A stretch of DNA of 64,000 nt from an uncultured Oscillospiraceae bacterium (GCA_947632005.1 CANRNU010000006.1:1-64000), one strand, 5' to 3'. Positions 25,210 to 34,031 are shown, numbered from the stretch's first letter. The notes: generated by a model from the letters alone, not told the origin. Translations and numbers: made by a program.

Positions 25210-26196
25210 TCAGAGCACAGACTCTCTGTGATAATCTGTCACATCGCTGCCCAATTTCTCGTATAATTCCTTCACTCTGATCTCTTGATTCCGGACCGCT
25301 TTCAGCTCGCGGTCCGTTACGCCTATAAACTCAACAAAACACACCTTGCCATTGGGGGTGTCGATCTCGTGGAATTTATCGTCCGGCACAGTGATGAAAC
25401 CGGTGATATTGGACCTTCTGTTGCAGTCTATCCCCTCCGACTGGCCCGTATACAAGCTCTCATAGACATGGAACAGCTCGCCATTCGTGAACGTGATCCG
25501 GGCGATCGACTGCAATATCCCGCAGACGCATCTTATCTCATCTTCCTCGTTCTCATAGGCGTCTTTTTTCAGCTTAAAGGTAAATTCCATGCCATAGCCG
25601 CTGATCTCCGGGATGTCCGACTCCTTGTCGTACAATTCGGATAAACCATAGGTCACGAAATGCCAATAGCTGCCGCCGTCATACACGCTGATCCCGTCCA
25701 GGGGCTGATCTCCCCCAAACCGCCAGTTGATAAGAGTGCCGTAATGCTTCGGGTCCTCCTGATGGGGATATACCCTGTCGCATTCCTCTGTTATCGCGTC
25801 CCATCCCGGCGCATCGTCCTCCGGCGGCTCCTGCTGAAGCTGGAGCATTTCCGCCAGCGACAATCCTTTTATCAGGATCGCGTCGTCCCTCTCGTCGATC
25901 TTCTGCTCCTGCAAGCGTGCCAAGGCGGCGAAATACTCCTGTTCAAATAAGACTTCCCCCTTCGTCGTGCTGAAAAACACGATCTTCCACTGTCTCACCG
26001 GTCTCCCGTCAACTTGATATTGATTTTGCGGCGCTTTGAAAAGGACAGTGTCTGTCCCCTCCGTTAACGCGACGGCGCCGAAGGGCTCTCCCTGGGGGTC
26101 CACATAAAACTTTGGCACGGCGGTATAGGCTTGTGCCCAGACAGCGGACGCTGCATCTGCTTCGTTTTTCTTCCTGAACTTTTCAAACAGTCCCAT
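25210..26196 (-). CDS. Suppressor-of-fused (SUFU) domain protein
   Basis: 328 residues. The C-terminal two thirds carry the bacterial SUFU signature: GISVYDGGSYWHFVTYGLSE (about 165-184), SGYGMEFTFKLKK (about 199-211) and ITFTNGELFHVYESLY. The N-terminal about 120 residues form a separate domain with WKIVFFSTTKGEVLFEQEYF. Bacterial SUFU proteins are best known as immunity or accessory proteins of polymorphic-toxin systems, but no toxin gene is adjacent here. ATG follows GCGGAGGGGACAAC. It is a single gene convergent with the LysR gene. Confidence 0.8.
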   Translation of the reverse strand: MGLFEKFRKKNEADAASAVWAQAYTAVPKFYVDPQGEPFGAVALTEGTDTVLFKAPQNQYQVDGRPVRQWKIVFFSTTKGEVLFEQEYFAALARLQEQKIDERDDAILIKGLSLAEMLQLQQEPPEDDAPGWDAITEECDRVYPHQEDPKHYGTLINWRFGGDQPLDGISVYDGGSYWHFVTYGLSELYDKESDIPEISGYGMEFTFKLKKDAYENEEDEIRCVCGILQSIARITFTNGELFHVYESLYTGQSEGIDCNRRSNITGFITVPDDKFHEIDTPNGKVCFVEFIGVTDRELKAVRNQEIRVKELYEKLGSDVTDYHRESVL

Positions 26197-26266
26197 CGTT
26201 GTCCCCTCCGCCGGCCAAAGCCGGACCGCAAGGACCCGGAGCCATACTCAAAACGCGCTTTCTCAT
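26183..26266 (-). CDS. Possible 27-residue ORF overlapping the SUFU start
   Basis: ATG follows AAAGGAACAAC, and the frame (MRKRVLSMAPGPCGPALAGG...) ends 14 bases inside the SUFU gene, in the +1 frame. The ribosome site and overlap would allow translational coupling, but composition is not clearly protein-like, so it may be chance. Confidence 0.25.
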   Translation of the reverse strand: MRKRVLSMAPGPCGPALAGGGDNDGTV

Positions 26267-26416
26267 GTTGTTCCTTTCCTTTCTTTTGTTCCGGCAGTCG
26301 GACCCGGGACGGGGCATTCCCGCCCCGGGTCTTTCCGCCGAGACAACGCAAAAGCGGCGCAGGGGTTCTCCCCTACACCGCGAAAGGACACAACACCGCC
26401 CGTTCCACCTTTCCCC

Positions 26417-26445
26417 TTGTAAAAATCAGGGGGAGCGGGTATAAT
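26417..26445 (+). promoter_or_regulatory. Promoter with no protein gene behind it
   Basis: TTGTAA (26417-26422), a 17-bp spacer, and TATAAT (26440-26445). The DNA downstream to the T-run at 26590 has no ORF on this strand, pointing to an RNA gene. Confidence 0.6.
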
Positions 26446-26446
26446 G

Positions 26447-26590
26447 AGGCGTGGCGCAGTGATTCTGCTGTGTGGGAGGGCTCTTCTCCTGCATAGGGCC
26501 GCGGGGTGTTGCGAGCGCCCCGCGGCCTGCCTTTGGATGTCTCGCAAGGCCATTATAGCGCGGTACGCCTTATGGCGCAAGAGATTTTTT
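26447..26590 (+). ncRNA. Candidate structured noncoding RNA (6S-like class not excluded)
   Basis: A promoter-driven stretch of about 140 bases with several helices: closing pair AGGCGT.GCGC with GCGC..ACGCCT (26447 to about 26570), an arm GGAGggctcttCTCC, a strong apical hairpin GGCCGCGGGG...CCCCGCGGCC (about 26499-26530), and GCCTT...AAGGC, ending at ATTTTTT (26584-26590). The mostly paired rod with a central open region recalls 6S RNA. SRP RNA and tmRNA signatures are absent. The rest of the 440-bp gap (26197-26416) has another imperfect hairpin near 26301-26335 and nothing else I can identify. Confidence 0.4.
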
Positions 26591-26603
26591 CATATCGAAG
26601 GAA

Positions 26604-26637
26604 CAAGGACGCGGCTTGACCGCGTCCTTGTCATTTT
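26604..26637 (-). terminator. Intrinsic terminator after typA
   Basis: CAAGGACGCGG-CTTGA-CCGCGTCCTTG, perfect 11-bp arms immediately after the typA stop. The plus side ends in TCATTTT, so it may also stop transcription from the ncRNA promoter. Confidence 0.85.
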
Positions 26638-28448
26638 CATTTCCGGAACTGGCTCTTCATGCGCTTTTCGTGGTTGAGGATGCTCTTGCGCAGGCGCAGA
26701 TGCTCCGGGGTGACCTCCAGAAGTTCATCGTCCGCCATGAACTCCAGACACTGCTCCAGGCTCATCTGCTTGGGCGGGATGAGGCGCAGGGCCTCGTCGG
26801 AGCCGGAGGCACGGGTGTTGGTCAAGTGCTTGGACCGGCACACGTTCACCACGATGTCCTCTTTCTTGGGGCTCTCCCCCACGATCATGCCGGCGTACAC
26901 CGCCGTGCCGGGGCCGATGAACAAAGCGCCCCGGTCCTGGGCGTTCCACAGGCCGTAGGCCACCGCCTCCCCGGTCTCAAAGGCGATGAGGGACCCGGTG
27001 TTGCGCCGCTTCACCTCCCCCTTGATGGGGGCGTAGGAGTCGAACACCGAGGCCATGATGCCCTCGCCCCGGGTGTCGGTCAAAAACTCGCTCCGGTAGC
27101 CGAACAGGCCCCGGGTCGGCACCAAAAATTCCAGCTTCATCCGGTCCCCGATGGGAGTCATCTCGATGAACTCGCCCTTTCTCTGGCCCAGCTTCTCCAT
27201 AACGGAGCCCATGCACTCCCCAGGCACGTCCAGCACCACCCGCTCCATGGGCTCGCACTGTTTGCCGTCGATGGTCTTGTAGAGCACCCGGGCCGGGGAC
27301 ACCTGGAACTCATACCCCTCCCGGCGCATGGTCTCGATGAGAATGGAAAGATGCATCTCCCCCCGGCCGGCCACATTAAAGGCGTCGGTGGAGTCCGTCT
27401 CCGTCACCCGCAGGGACACGTCCTTCAAGGTCTCCTGCTCCAGGCGCTGACGGATGTTCCGGCTGGTGACCCAGCGGCCCTCCCGGCCGGCGTAGGGGCT
27501 GTCGTTCACCGAGAAGGTCATCTCGATGGTGGGGGCGGATATCTTCACGAAGGGCAGGGGCTCCGGGGCCTCCGGGGCGCAGATGGTGTCCCCGATGGTC
27601 ACGTCCCCGATGCCGCTCATGGCGATGATGCTGCCCGCCTCCGCCACCGTCACCGGCTGGCGGCCCAAGGGCTCATACTCATACATGCTCACGGCCTTGG
27701 CCTTGCGGACAGGCCGCTCGTTGTGGTAGTCGCAGACCACGATCTCCTGGTTCTGGGTCACTCGGCCCCGCTCGATGCGACCGATGGCGATACGACCCAC
27801 ATATTCGTTATAGTCCAGGGAACTGACCAGCATCTGGAAGGGCTCGTCCACGGGCCGCTCCGGGGCGGGGATATAGTTCACGATGGCCTCAAACAGCGGC
27901 GTCAGGTCCGTGCCGGCCTCGTCGGGGCTGACGGAGCAGGTGCCCTGCCGGGCGGAGGCGAAGAGCATGGGACTGTCCAGCTGCTCGTCGGTGCAGCCCA
28001 GGTCCATGAGAAGCTCCAGTATCTCGTCGATGACCTCATAGATGCGCTGGTCAGGCCGGTCTATCTTGTTGACCACCACGATGACCTTGTGGCCCAGCTG
28101 CAGGGCGTGCTCCAGCACGAACCGGGTCTGGGGCATGGGTCCCTCGGCGGCGTCCACCAGCAGCAGCACGCCGTTGACCATCTTCAAAATGCGCTCCACC
28201 TCGCCGCCGAAATCGGCGTGGCCCGGGGTGTCCACGATGTTGATCTTGGTGTCCTTGTAGTGGATGGCGGTGTTCTTGGCCAGGATGGTGATGCCCCGCT
28301 CCCGCTCCAGGTCGCCGGAGTCCATGATCCGCTCCTGGACCTGCTGGTTCACCCGGAAGGCTCCGGACTGGCGGAGCATGGCGTCCACCAAGGTGGTCTT
28401 GCCATGATCCACGTGGGCGATGATGGCGATGTTGCGCAGATCTTGCAT
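26637..28448 (-). CDS. typA: Translational GTPase TypA/BipA
   Basis: 603 residues, standard family length. G-domain motifs: AHVDHGKT (G1, 11-18), ERERGITI (G2), [11 protein letters not shown] (G3), NKIDRPDQR (G4). These are followed by domains II, III and V as in EF-G and the TypA-specific C-terminal domain ([20 protein letters not shown], about 515-534). It binds the ribosome and helps 50S assembly and stress adaptation. It is a single gene with its own terminator. Confidence 0.97.
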   Translation of the reverse strand: MQDLRNIAIIAHVDHGKTTLVDAMLRQSGAFRVNQQVQERIMDSGDLERERGITILAKNTAIHYKDTKINIVDTPGHADFGGEVERILKMVNGVLLLVDAAEGPMPQTRFVLEHALQLGHKVIVVVNKIDRPDQRIYEVIDEILELLMDLGCTDEQLDSPMLFASARQGTCSVSPDEAGTDLTPLFEAIVNYIPAPERPVDEPFQMLVSSLDYNEYVGRIAIGRIERGRVTQNQEIVVCDYHNERPVRKAKAVSMYEYEPLGRQPVTVAEAGSIIAMSGIGDVTIGDTICAPEAPEPLPFVKISAPTIEMTFSVNDSPYAGREGRWVTSRNIRQRLEQETLKDVSLRVTETDSTDAFNVAGRGEMHLSILIETMRREGYEFQVSPARVLYKTIDGKQCEPMERVVLDVPGECMGSVMEKLGQRKGEFIEMTPIGDRMKLEFLVPTRGLFGYRSEFLTDTRGEGIMASVFDSYAPIKGEVKRRNTGSLIAFETGEAVAYGLWNAQDRGALFIGPGTAVYAGMIVGESPKKEDIVVNVCRSKHLTNTRASGSDEALRLIPPKQMSLEQCLEFMADDELLEVTPEHLRLRKSILNHEKRMKSQFRK

Positions 28449-28688
28449 GAAACTGTCACTCTCTTCTCTGTATTAACGCAAGTTGGGATTATATCACGGG
28501 AGGGGCCTCTTTGCAATCGTCACCAAGCACAAAAATGCCCTCAAACCACGGTCTCCGGACATTTTCCTGTCCCATCCCGCCGCCGGGGCCGCTTTTGCGG
28601 CGCCGCGCACGGCGGACGGACAGAGAAGACCGGGCATTTTCTATCCGGAGGGGTCTTCTCAAAAACGGTCAACGGATATATCATGCTC

Positions 28689-28704
28689 CTGACCGACCGG
28701 TCAG
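28689..28704. promoter_or_regulatory. TetR-type operator palindrome
   Basis: CTGACCG-AC-CGGTCAG, a perfect 7+2+7 palindrome ending directly before the CGGAGG ribosome site of the TetR gene. Position and symmetry fit autorepression of the tetR-ABC operon. Confidence 0.65.
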
Positions 28705-28716
28705 CGGAGGTGCGTC

Positions 28717-29328
28717 ATGAACGACAGATTCTTTTCCCTTCCCCAGGAAAAACAGCGGGCCATTATCAACGCCGGCTACCGTGTATTCTCCCAAAACGCC
28801 TACAAAAACAGCCCCATGAGCGAGATCGCGGCGGAGGCGGGCATCAGCAAATCCCTGCTGTTTCACTACTTTCGGAACAAAAAGGAGCTATACCTGTTTT
28901 TGTGGGACCAGTGCGCCCAAATGACCATCGCGGTGCTGACCCGGTACGGATGCTACCGGCAGGAGGAGCTGTTCGTGAGCATGGAGCGGGGGATGCGGGC
29001 CAAGATGGAGCTCATCCGCCGGTACCCCGACATGGCCAGCTTCACCATCCGGGCGTTTTATGAAAAGGACGCCGAGGTCTGCGCCGCCGTCCAGGAGAGC
29101 TATCACCGCTATTTCAATCTCAAGGCGGATCTGGCCCGTCTGAATCTGGACCCGGCCCAGTTCGTCCCCGGCCTGGACATCCCCATGATGTACCGGGAGA
29201 TGTATTGGGCGTCGGAGGGGTATCTCTGGGAGATGGTCCAGCGGGGAGACGTGGACATGGGCCAGATGGAGAGGGATTTTACCCGCCTCATAGCGTTTTG
29301 GAAGAGCATCTATCTGCGAAAGGAGTGA
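28717..29328 (+). CDS. TetR/AcrR-family transcriptional regulator
   Basis: 203 residues. The N-terminal HTH reads AIINAGYRVFSQNAYKNSPMSEI, then AAEAGISKSLLFHYFRNKKE (about 15-57), typical of TetR. The helical C-terminal ligand-binding part is unique. It is the first gene of a three-gene operon with an ABC ATPase and ABC-2 permease and is expected to repress them, the ligand probably being the exported compound. Confidence 0.88.
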   Translation: MNDRFFSLPQEKQRAIINAGYRVFSQNAYKNSPMSEIAAEAGISKSLLFHYFRNKKELYLFLWDQCAQMTIAVLTRYGCYRQEELFVSMERGMRAKMELIRRYPDMASFTIRAFYEKDAEVCAAVQESYHRYFNLKADLARLNLDPAQFVPGLDIPMMYREMYWASEGYLWEMVQRGDVDMGQMERDFTRLIAFWKSIYLRKE

Positions 29329-29332
29329 GCCC

Positions 29333-30214
29333 ATGGACGCCATCTGCACCCGCGGCCTGACCAAATACTACGGCAGGCGCCGCGCCATCCAAAACATCGA
29401 CCTGACCGTGGAGCAGGGGGATTTCTTCGGCTTCATCGGCCCCAACGGCGCGGGCAAGTCCACCACCATCCGCGCCCTGCTGGGGCTCATCCGGCCCAGC
29501 GCCGGCCAGGGGCGGGTATTGGGTCTGGACATCGTAAGGGACCGGGAGAAGATCCTGGAACGGGTCGGTTATCTGCCCTCGGAGACGGCGTTCTGGCCCG
29601 GCATGCGGGTGCGGGACATCCTGAAGCTCTCCGCCGGCCTTCGCCGGTGCGACTGCGCCGGGGAGGCGGACCGGCTGTGCCAGCGGCTGCGGCTGGACCC
29701 GGCCCGGAAGGCGGAGGAGCTGTCCTTCGGCAGCCGGAAAAAGACCGCCATCGTCTGCGCTTTGCAGCATGAGCCGGAGCTTCTCATCCTGGACGAGCCC
29801 ACGGGCGGCCTGGACCCGCTGATGCAGCGGGAGTTTTTCGCCATCCTCCGGGAACGGAACGCAGAAGGCGCGACCATCTTTCTGTCCAGCCACATCCTCT
29901 CGGAGGTCCAGCGCAGCTGCGCCCACGCCGCCGTCATCCGGGAGGGGTCGCTCATCGCCGGCGGCAGCGTGGAGGCCCTGGTCCGCACCGGCGCCAGACG
30001 GGTCAGTGTCCGGGGCCGCGCCAGGCTCGACGCCCTCCCCGGCGTGCGGGACCTGCACATATCGTCGGAAGGGGCCGATCTCCTCTACAGCGGGGACATC
30101 CGGGACCTGCTCGCGGCGCTGGCCGCAGGGGACGTCCGGGACCTGTCCGTCTCCGAGCCGGACCTGGAAGAGGTATTTTTGCATTTTTACGAAGACGGAG
30201 GCAGCGGGATATGA
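29333..30214 (+). CDS. ABC transporter ATP-binding protein
   Basis: 293 residues. Walker A GPNGAGKSTT (about 37-46), signature LSFGSRKK (about 128-135, a variant of LSGGQ), Walker B LLILDEPTGGLDP (about 147-159) and switch His SSHILSE. It resembles the CcmA/DrrA-type ATPases of ABC-2 exporters. ATG follows AAAGGAGTGAGCCC; the stop overlaps the permease start (ATGA). Confidence 0.9.
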   Translation: MDAICTRGLTKYYGRRRAIQNIDLTVEQGDFFGFIGPNGAGKSTTIRALLGLIRPSAGQGRVLGLDIVRDREKILERVGYLPSETAFWPGMRVRDILKLSAGLRRCDCAGEADRLCQRLRLDPARKAEELSFGSRKKTAIVCALQHEPELLILDEPTGGLDPLMQREFFAILRERNAEGATIFLSSHILSEVQRSCAHAAVIREGSLIAGGSVEALVRTGARRVSVRGRARLDALPGVRDLHISSEGADLLYSGDIRDLLAALAAGDVRDLSVSEPDLEEVFLHFYEDGGSGI

Positions 30215-30996
30215 CCATCTTCCGGCATGAACTGCGGCAGGGCCGGGCCGCTCTCACGGTCTGGACCGCCGCCCTCGGGTCTCTTCTCGCCGCCTGTGTG
30301 TTCCTGTTCCCCGAGATGAAAGAACAGATGGACGCGGTGGGCAGTTCGTTCGCGTCCATGGGCAGCTTTACCGCCGCATTCGGGATGGACCGGCTGGAGC
30401 TCGGGACTCTGAGCGGGTTTTATGCCGTCGAGTGCGGGAGCATCCTGGGGCTCGGCGGGGCGCTGTTCGCCTCGCTGCTGGGCATCTCGGCCCTGGCCAA
30501 AGAGGAGCGGGGCCGCACGGCGGAATTTCTGCTGACCCACCCCGTGTCCAGGGCGCGGGTGGTCACCGAAAAGCTGGCGGCGCTCCTGGCACAGCTCACA
30601 GCCGCGGACCTCATCATCCTGGGACTGGCTCTGCTGGCGGCGGCGCTCATCGGGGAGGATGCCCCCTGGAAAGAGCTCCTGCTCCTGCACGGGGCGAATT
30701 ATCTGCTCCATGTGGAGCTGGGGTGCGTCTGCTTTGGCCTGTCCGCGTGCCTGCGCCGGGGCGGCGCCGGACCCGGCATGGGCCTGGCCGCCGGGATGTA
30801 TTTTCTGGACCTGCTGGCCAACATGACGGACCGGGCGGGCTTTCTCAAGGCCGTCACCCCCTTCGGCTATTGCGACGGCGCGGACATCCTCGCCGCCGGG
30901 GCTCTGGACACCGGACGGGTCGCCCTGGGCGCGCTGTTTGCCTGCGCCGGTGTCGGGGCGGCCTACGGTCGCTACCGCAGAAAAGACATCCGCTGA
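30211..30996 (+). CDS. ABC-2 type permease
   Basis: 261 residues with six hydrophobic segments (about 10-35, 80-100, 125-150, 165-185, 195-215, 230-250). It is the membrane partner of the ATPase it overlaps. The TetR control suggests a drug, toxin or lipid exporter; no substrate gene is nearby. Confidence 0.85.
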   Translation: MTIFRHELRQGRAALTVWTAALGSLLAACVFLFPEMKEQMDAVGSSFASMGSFTAAFGMDRLELGTLSGFYAVECGSILGLGGALFASLLGISALAKEERGRTAEFLLTHPVSRARVVTEKLAALLAQLTAADLIILGLALLAAALIGEDAPWKELLLLHGANYLLHVELGCVCFGLSACLRRGGAGPGMGLAAGMYFLDLLANMTDRAGFLKAVTPFGYCDGADILAAGALDTGRVALGALFACAGVGAAYGRYRRKDIR

Positions 30997-31023
30997 CACA
31001 CGGCCCGGCGTCCCTCTCTGCGC

Positions 31024-31761
31024 TCAGTTCTCGAAATATCTCTCCCGGTATGCCCTGGGCGTCTGGCCTGTGCGGGCCTTGAAGGCCCGGATGAAATGGC
31101 TCTGGGAGCTGAACGCCAGGATGGCGCCGATGTCCGCGCAGGAGTAGTCCGAGAATTTGAGCATGTTGCCGGCTGCCTCGATGCGCCTGTCCATCACATA
31201 GTCCGAGACGGACCGGCCCGTCTCCTTTTTGAACAGGGCGGACAGATAGCTCTCCGTCAGGCCCGCCTGCTCCGCCAGGTCCGGCAGGGTGATGCGCTGA
31301 TGCAGGTGCTCGTAGATATAGTCCACGCACCGCGCCACAGGCCGGGAGTACGGCGTCCGTCTGGGGACGGCCCGGACCTCTTTGAGATAGAACTCGAACA
31401 TCTCCCGCCGGAGCTGGCAGACGTCCTCCACGGTGTCCAGCCGGTCCATCCGCTGAATGAACAGATCGCTGCTGTTGTAGGCCCGCTCCGGCTCCATCCC
31501 CGCGGCCATGGCGGCCCGGCAGGCCATGGTGGCGGAGGCCACGAACAGGTATTTGCAGTTGCGCACCGGGTCGTCTGACACATGCCCCGCCAACCCGGAA
31601 GCAAACATCCGCACCGATTCCTCCACCGTCCCCGGATCGCCGGCCCGGAGCATCTCATACTGACGCATGTCCTCCTCGTTGGTGTGATGCCGCTCCCCGG
31701 TCTCCCGGTGGATGTACTCCATATACCGCAGCTTCTTCTCGTCCACCGTCATCGTCCGCAT
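31024..31761 (-). CDS. AraC-family transcriptional regulator
   Basis: 245 residues from the ATG behind GGGAGGCAGCGG. The C-terminal about 100 residues contain both HTH motifs: RITLPDLAEQAGLTESYLSA and YSCADIGAILAFSSQSHFIR, then TGQTPRAYRERY. The N-terminal about 140 residues are helical with no cupin signature. It lies at the downstream end of the RiPP operon and divergent from a 47-residue peptide gene, either of which could be its target. Confidence 0.88.
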   Translation of the reverse strand: MRTMTVDEKKLRYMEYIHRETGERHHTNEEDMRQYEMLRAGDPGTVEESVRMFASGLAGHVSDDPVRNCKYLFVASATMACRAAMAAGMEPERAYNSSDLFIQRMDRLDTVEDVCQLRREMFEFYLKEVRAVPRRTPYSRPVARCVDYIYEHLHQRITLPDLAEQAGLTESYLSALFKKETGRSVSDYVMDRRIEAAGNMLKFSDYSCADIGAILAFSSQSHFIRAFKARTGQTPRAYRERYFEN

Positions 31762-31883
31762 CCCGCTGCCTCCCTTCACTTTGCAATATCATTATATCAT
31801 AAATCATATCATTGTGCAATAACTCCCCCGGTCCTTCTGCCATAATGAAGCCATCAAAAACAGATCTGCCGGAGGACGGGACC

Positions 31884-32027
31884 ATGAAGAATATGACCAA
31901 AATGATGAAGAAGATCCGCAGGTACCAGAAGCTGGAGGCCGGCCGCAGACAGTTCATGCCCCTGGTACGGCCCACGGCCTACGTGTTCGTGAACAACGTG
32001 TCCGTACCCATCGTGGCGAACCTGTGA
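31884..32027 (+). CDS. Small peptide, 47 residues, divergent from the AraC regulator
   Basis: ATG follows GGAGGACGGGACC. The sequence is a basic, Met-rich amphipathic N-terminus (MKNMTKMMKKIRRYQKL) followed by FMPLVRPTAYVFVNNVSVPI and VANL. There is no signal peptide, no double-glycine leader and no cysteine. A perfect bidirectional terminator follows. It could be a signal peptide/pheromone, an unusual RiPP precursor, or an unrelated small protein. Confidence 0.5.
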   Translation: MKNMTKMMKKIRRYQKLEAGRRQFMPLVRPTAYVFVNNVSVPIVANL

Positions 32028-32047
32028 CCGTACGAGCGGGCATAGGA

Positions 32048-32080
32048 AATGCGGCCCCGGCGTGACGCCGGGGCCGCATT
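32048..32080. terminator. Bidirectional terminator closing the peptide gene and the RiPP operon
   Basis: Perfect 15-bp arms AATGCGGCCCCGGCG / CGCCGGGGCCGCATT around TGA. It separates the plus-strand peptide gene from the minus-strand acyltransferase. Confidence 0.8.
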
Positions 32081-32138
32081 GCTTTCATAAGACGGATGTC
32101 TCTCCGGGCTCCGCCGGGAGGCTGGGCCTTTTCCCGGC

Positions 32139-33437
32139 CTATTCCTCCGGCTCGTCCGGCAGGCGCATCTTGGGCACATGCACGTCGAAGGGGCCGCTCA
32201 CCGTGCAATAGATGCCCTCCTGCTCCAGCAGGTCCACGAAGGTCCTCACCGTGCTGTCGTCCTCGAACTCCTGCATGAAGCAGTAGTCGAAATATCCGTT
32301 GCAGGTGTTGATCTCGATGCAGATGCCGCTGCCGTCTGTGGTCACGGAGCAGTGGACCGACTCGATCATATTGGCCATGCTGCCCCAGTCCGTCCGGCCC
32401 ACATAGCTGACCTTGAAGCTCACGGGAGCGGAGGCCGGCAGGTTGCCGATGCCCGTCCGGGCGCCGGTGACGACGGGGCGCAGCAGGGCAAATCTCTCCT
32501 GAAGCGTCAGCGGCTCCAGCTCCTTTTCCAGGGCCAGCTGCTTTCGCACCGTGTCCCACACCGTCTCCGGCTGGCTCTGGAGCATCACCATGCCGCGGCT
32601 GCAAATGGCCAGCCGCTCGATGTCCGCCCCCTTCAGCCGGGGCGGATAGGCAAGCTCGATGAGCTTGACCATGCTCTGGTGGGCCAGGGGCTTATGGATC
32701 ACGTCCCGGATGTTGTGGGCCATGCCGCAGACCACCGGCTGCGTCATATCCGGGTACAGGGTGTGCAGGGTCTTGGCCATGAAGGCCGAGGTGATGGTGG
32801 CGGGGCTGCCGTCCTGGGTGCGGGTATACTTCATGAAGGAAGTCTCCCCGATGCGGATGTGCCAGCAGCGCTGCCTTCCCACGGGGATATGGTCCGTGAC
32901 AGAAAATGCGCCGCTCCACCGGGGCAGCAGGGGCTCCTCCGTCTCCGGCGCCTGGGCCGGGAACGGGTCCTCCAGCTCTTCGGCGGGGATGTCCTCCCCC
33001 GCCAGGCGCACGCCCGCCGGGTCAAGCTGACGCCCCTCCGTCTCGCAGAGGTAGTAGTACAGCGTCGTCTTGATCCAGTGGAAAGCTCCGGCCCCGTCCG
33101 TCAGGGCGTGGAACGCCCCGAAGACCACGCTGGTGCGCTCATAGCTGACCCCCACCAGGTGGTAGTTGGACGCCGCCGTGTTGAGCTTTGCCGGCTCCGG
33201 TCCCTTCACGATGGTCACCGGCAGGGGGTTGTCCTCCAGCACCAGCTCCTCGCCCTGCACCGTCAGGCGCACGGCGAAATAGGGGTACCGCTCCATGGCT
33301 CTGTCCAGCGCCCGGCGCAGGGGCTCCGGCTCGATGGGGTTTTTCAGCGTCACCCGGACGCTGAACGCATTGGCAAAATCCCGGTTCGCCCCGTAAAACA
33401 TCGCCAGGCTCACCGGCGCCAGTTTCGTTCTTTCCAT
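32139..33437 (-). CDS. Condensation/BAHD-type acyltransferase
   Basis: 432 residues from the ATG behind GGAGGAGCAT. Two-lobed acyltransferase fold of the NRPS-condensation/alcohol-acetyltransferase superfamily: GAFHALTDGAGAFHWIKT (about 105-122) carries the HxxxDG catalytic motif, and the second lobe has SYVGRTDWGSM, equivalent to the DFGWG-like position. Members transfer an acyl group from CoA or a carrier to an alcohol or amine. As the last gene of the RiPP operon it may acylate the peptide product; that is inference. Confidence 0.75.
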   Translation of the reverse strand: MERTKLAPVSLAMFYGANRDFANAFSVRVTLKNPIEPEPLRRALDRAMERYPYFAVRLTVQGEELVLEDNPLPVTIVKGPEPAKLNTAASNYHLVGVSYERTSVVFGAFHALTDGAGAFHWIKTTLYYYLCETEGRQLDPAGVRLAGEDIPAEELEDPFPAQAPETEEPLLPRWSGAFSVTDHIPVGRQRCWHIRIGETSFMKYTRTQDGSPATITSAFMAKTLHTLYPDMTQPVVCGMAHNIRDVIHKPLAHQSMVKLIELAYPPRLKGADIERLAICSRGMVMLQSQPETVWDTVRKQLALEKELEPLTLQERFALLRPVVTGARTGIGNLPASAPVSFKVSYVGRTDWGSMANMIESVHCSVTTDGSGICIEINTCNGYFDYCFMQEFEDDSTVRTFVDLLEQEGIYCTVSGPFDVHVPKMRLPDEPEE

Positions 33438-33491
33438 ATGCTCCTCCGTCCGGCGGGACAGATGCCTGTTCCCGCCGGTCTGCACGTCCTG

Positions 33492-33635
33492 TCAGAAAAA
33501 CGGATGTGCTTTGTTCTGATTCTCATAGGGCGGGCGGAGGCTGTCGCCGCCCGTTACCTTGTCCAGCTCCTCGTCGCGCAGGTCCTTGTCCTCGTTCTGC
33601 TTCTTTTCCTCGCTCTGGACCTTTTCCTCGTTCAT
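33492..33635 (-). CDS. RiPP precursor candidate, 47 residues, double-glycine leader
   Basis: ATG follows AAGGAGGAACGGCAC. The highly charged leader MNEEKVQSEEKKQNEDKDLR ends in DEELDKVTGG, the classic double-glycine cleavage site for C39 peptidases. The predicted core is DSLRPPYENQNKAHPFF, with two prolines and no cysteine. Its leader matches the LDAVSGG/LEKVTGG leaders of the other precursors here, and the C39 exporter lies upstream in the same operon. Confidence 0.7.
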   Translation of the reverse strand: MNEEKVQSEEKKQNEDKDLRDEELDKVTGGDSLRPPYENQNKAHPFF

Positions 33636-33692
33636 GTGCCGTTCCTCCTTCATGGCGTTCTGCTTCCTGTTGGGCCGCCTGCCGGCGCCGGG

Positions 33693-33923
33693 TCAGGGGG
33701 CCACCATGCGGGCGTTGCACTTGACAGGCTGCCCTGCGGCATAGGCCTGCTGCGCGTGGATCTTTTCGGACACGCAAAACGTATCCTTCTCCGTCGTTAC
33801 AAAAATGCAATCGCCGCAGTTGGCGCTGACGTACGCAGCCCATGCCTGCTCGAAGCCGCTGGCGTCTGTGCCGCCCGTCACCTTTTCCAGTTCCTGCTCA
33901 TTCAGATTCTTCTGCTCGCTCAT
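33693..33923 (-). CDS. RiPP precursor candidate, 76 residues, double-glycine leader
   Basis: ATG follows AAGGAGGAAAAGACC. Leader MSEQKNLNEQELEKVTGG (18 residues) with the double-glycine site, then a 58-residue core (TDASGFEQAWAAYVSANCGD...) with three cysteines (SANCGDC, DTFCV) plus KCNARM near the end. The core is acidic to neutral and has no transmembrane segment. It is co-transcribed with the NHLM exporter pair directly upstream. Confidence 0.8.
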   Translation of the reverse strand: MSEQKNLNEQELEKVTGGTDASGFEQAWAAYVSANCGDCIFVTTEKDTFCVSEKIHAQQAYAAGQPVKCNARMVAP

Positions 33924-34031
33924 GGTCTTTTCCTCCTTGAAAATGATTTATTGTTGTCCGGCAAAGCCGGAGACTTCCCGTTCTGTCGCAGTGTTCAGTT
34001 GAGCTTGGGCGGCACGAACCGGCCCATGTTT

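Noticed and set aside
26447-26590. SRP RNA or tmRNA
   Set aside because: Neither the SRP GGTCAGG..GGAAGGAAGCAGCC core nor tmRNA alanine-acceptor ends are present.
33995-34031. Ten-codon frame MGRFVPPKLN after the second NHLM ABC gene
   Set aside because: No ribosome site and no similarity to the other precursors.
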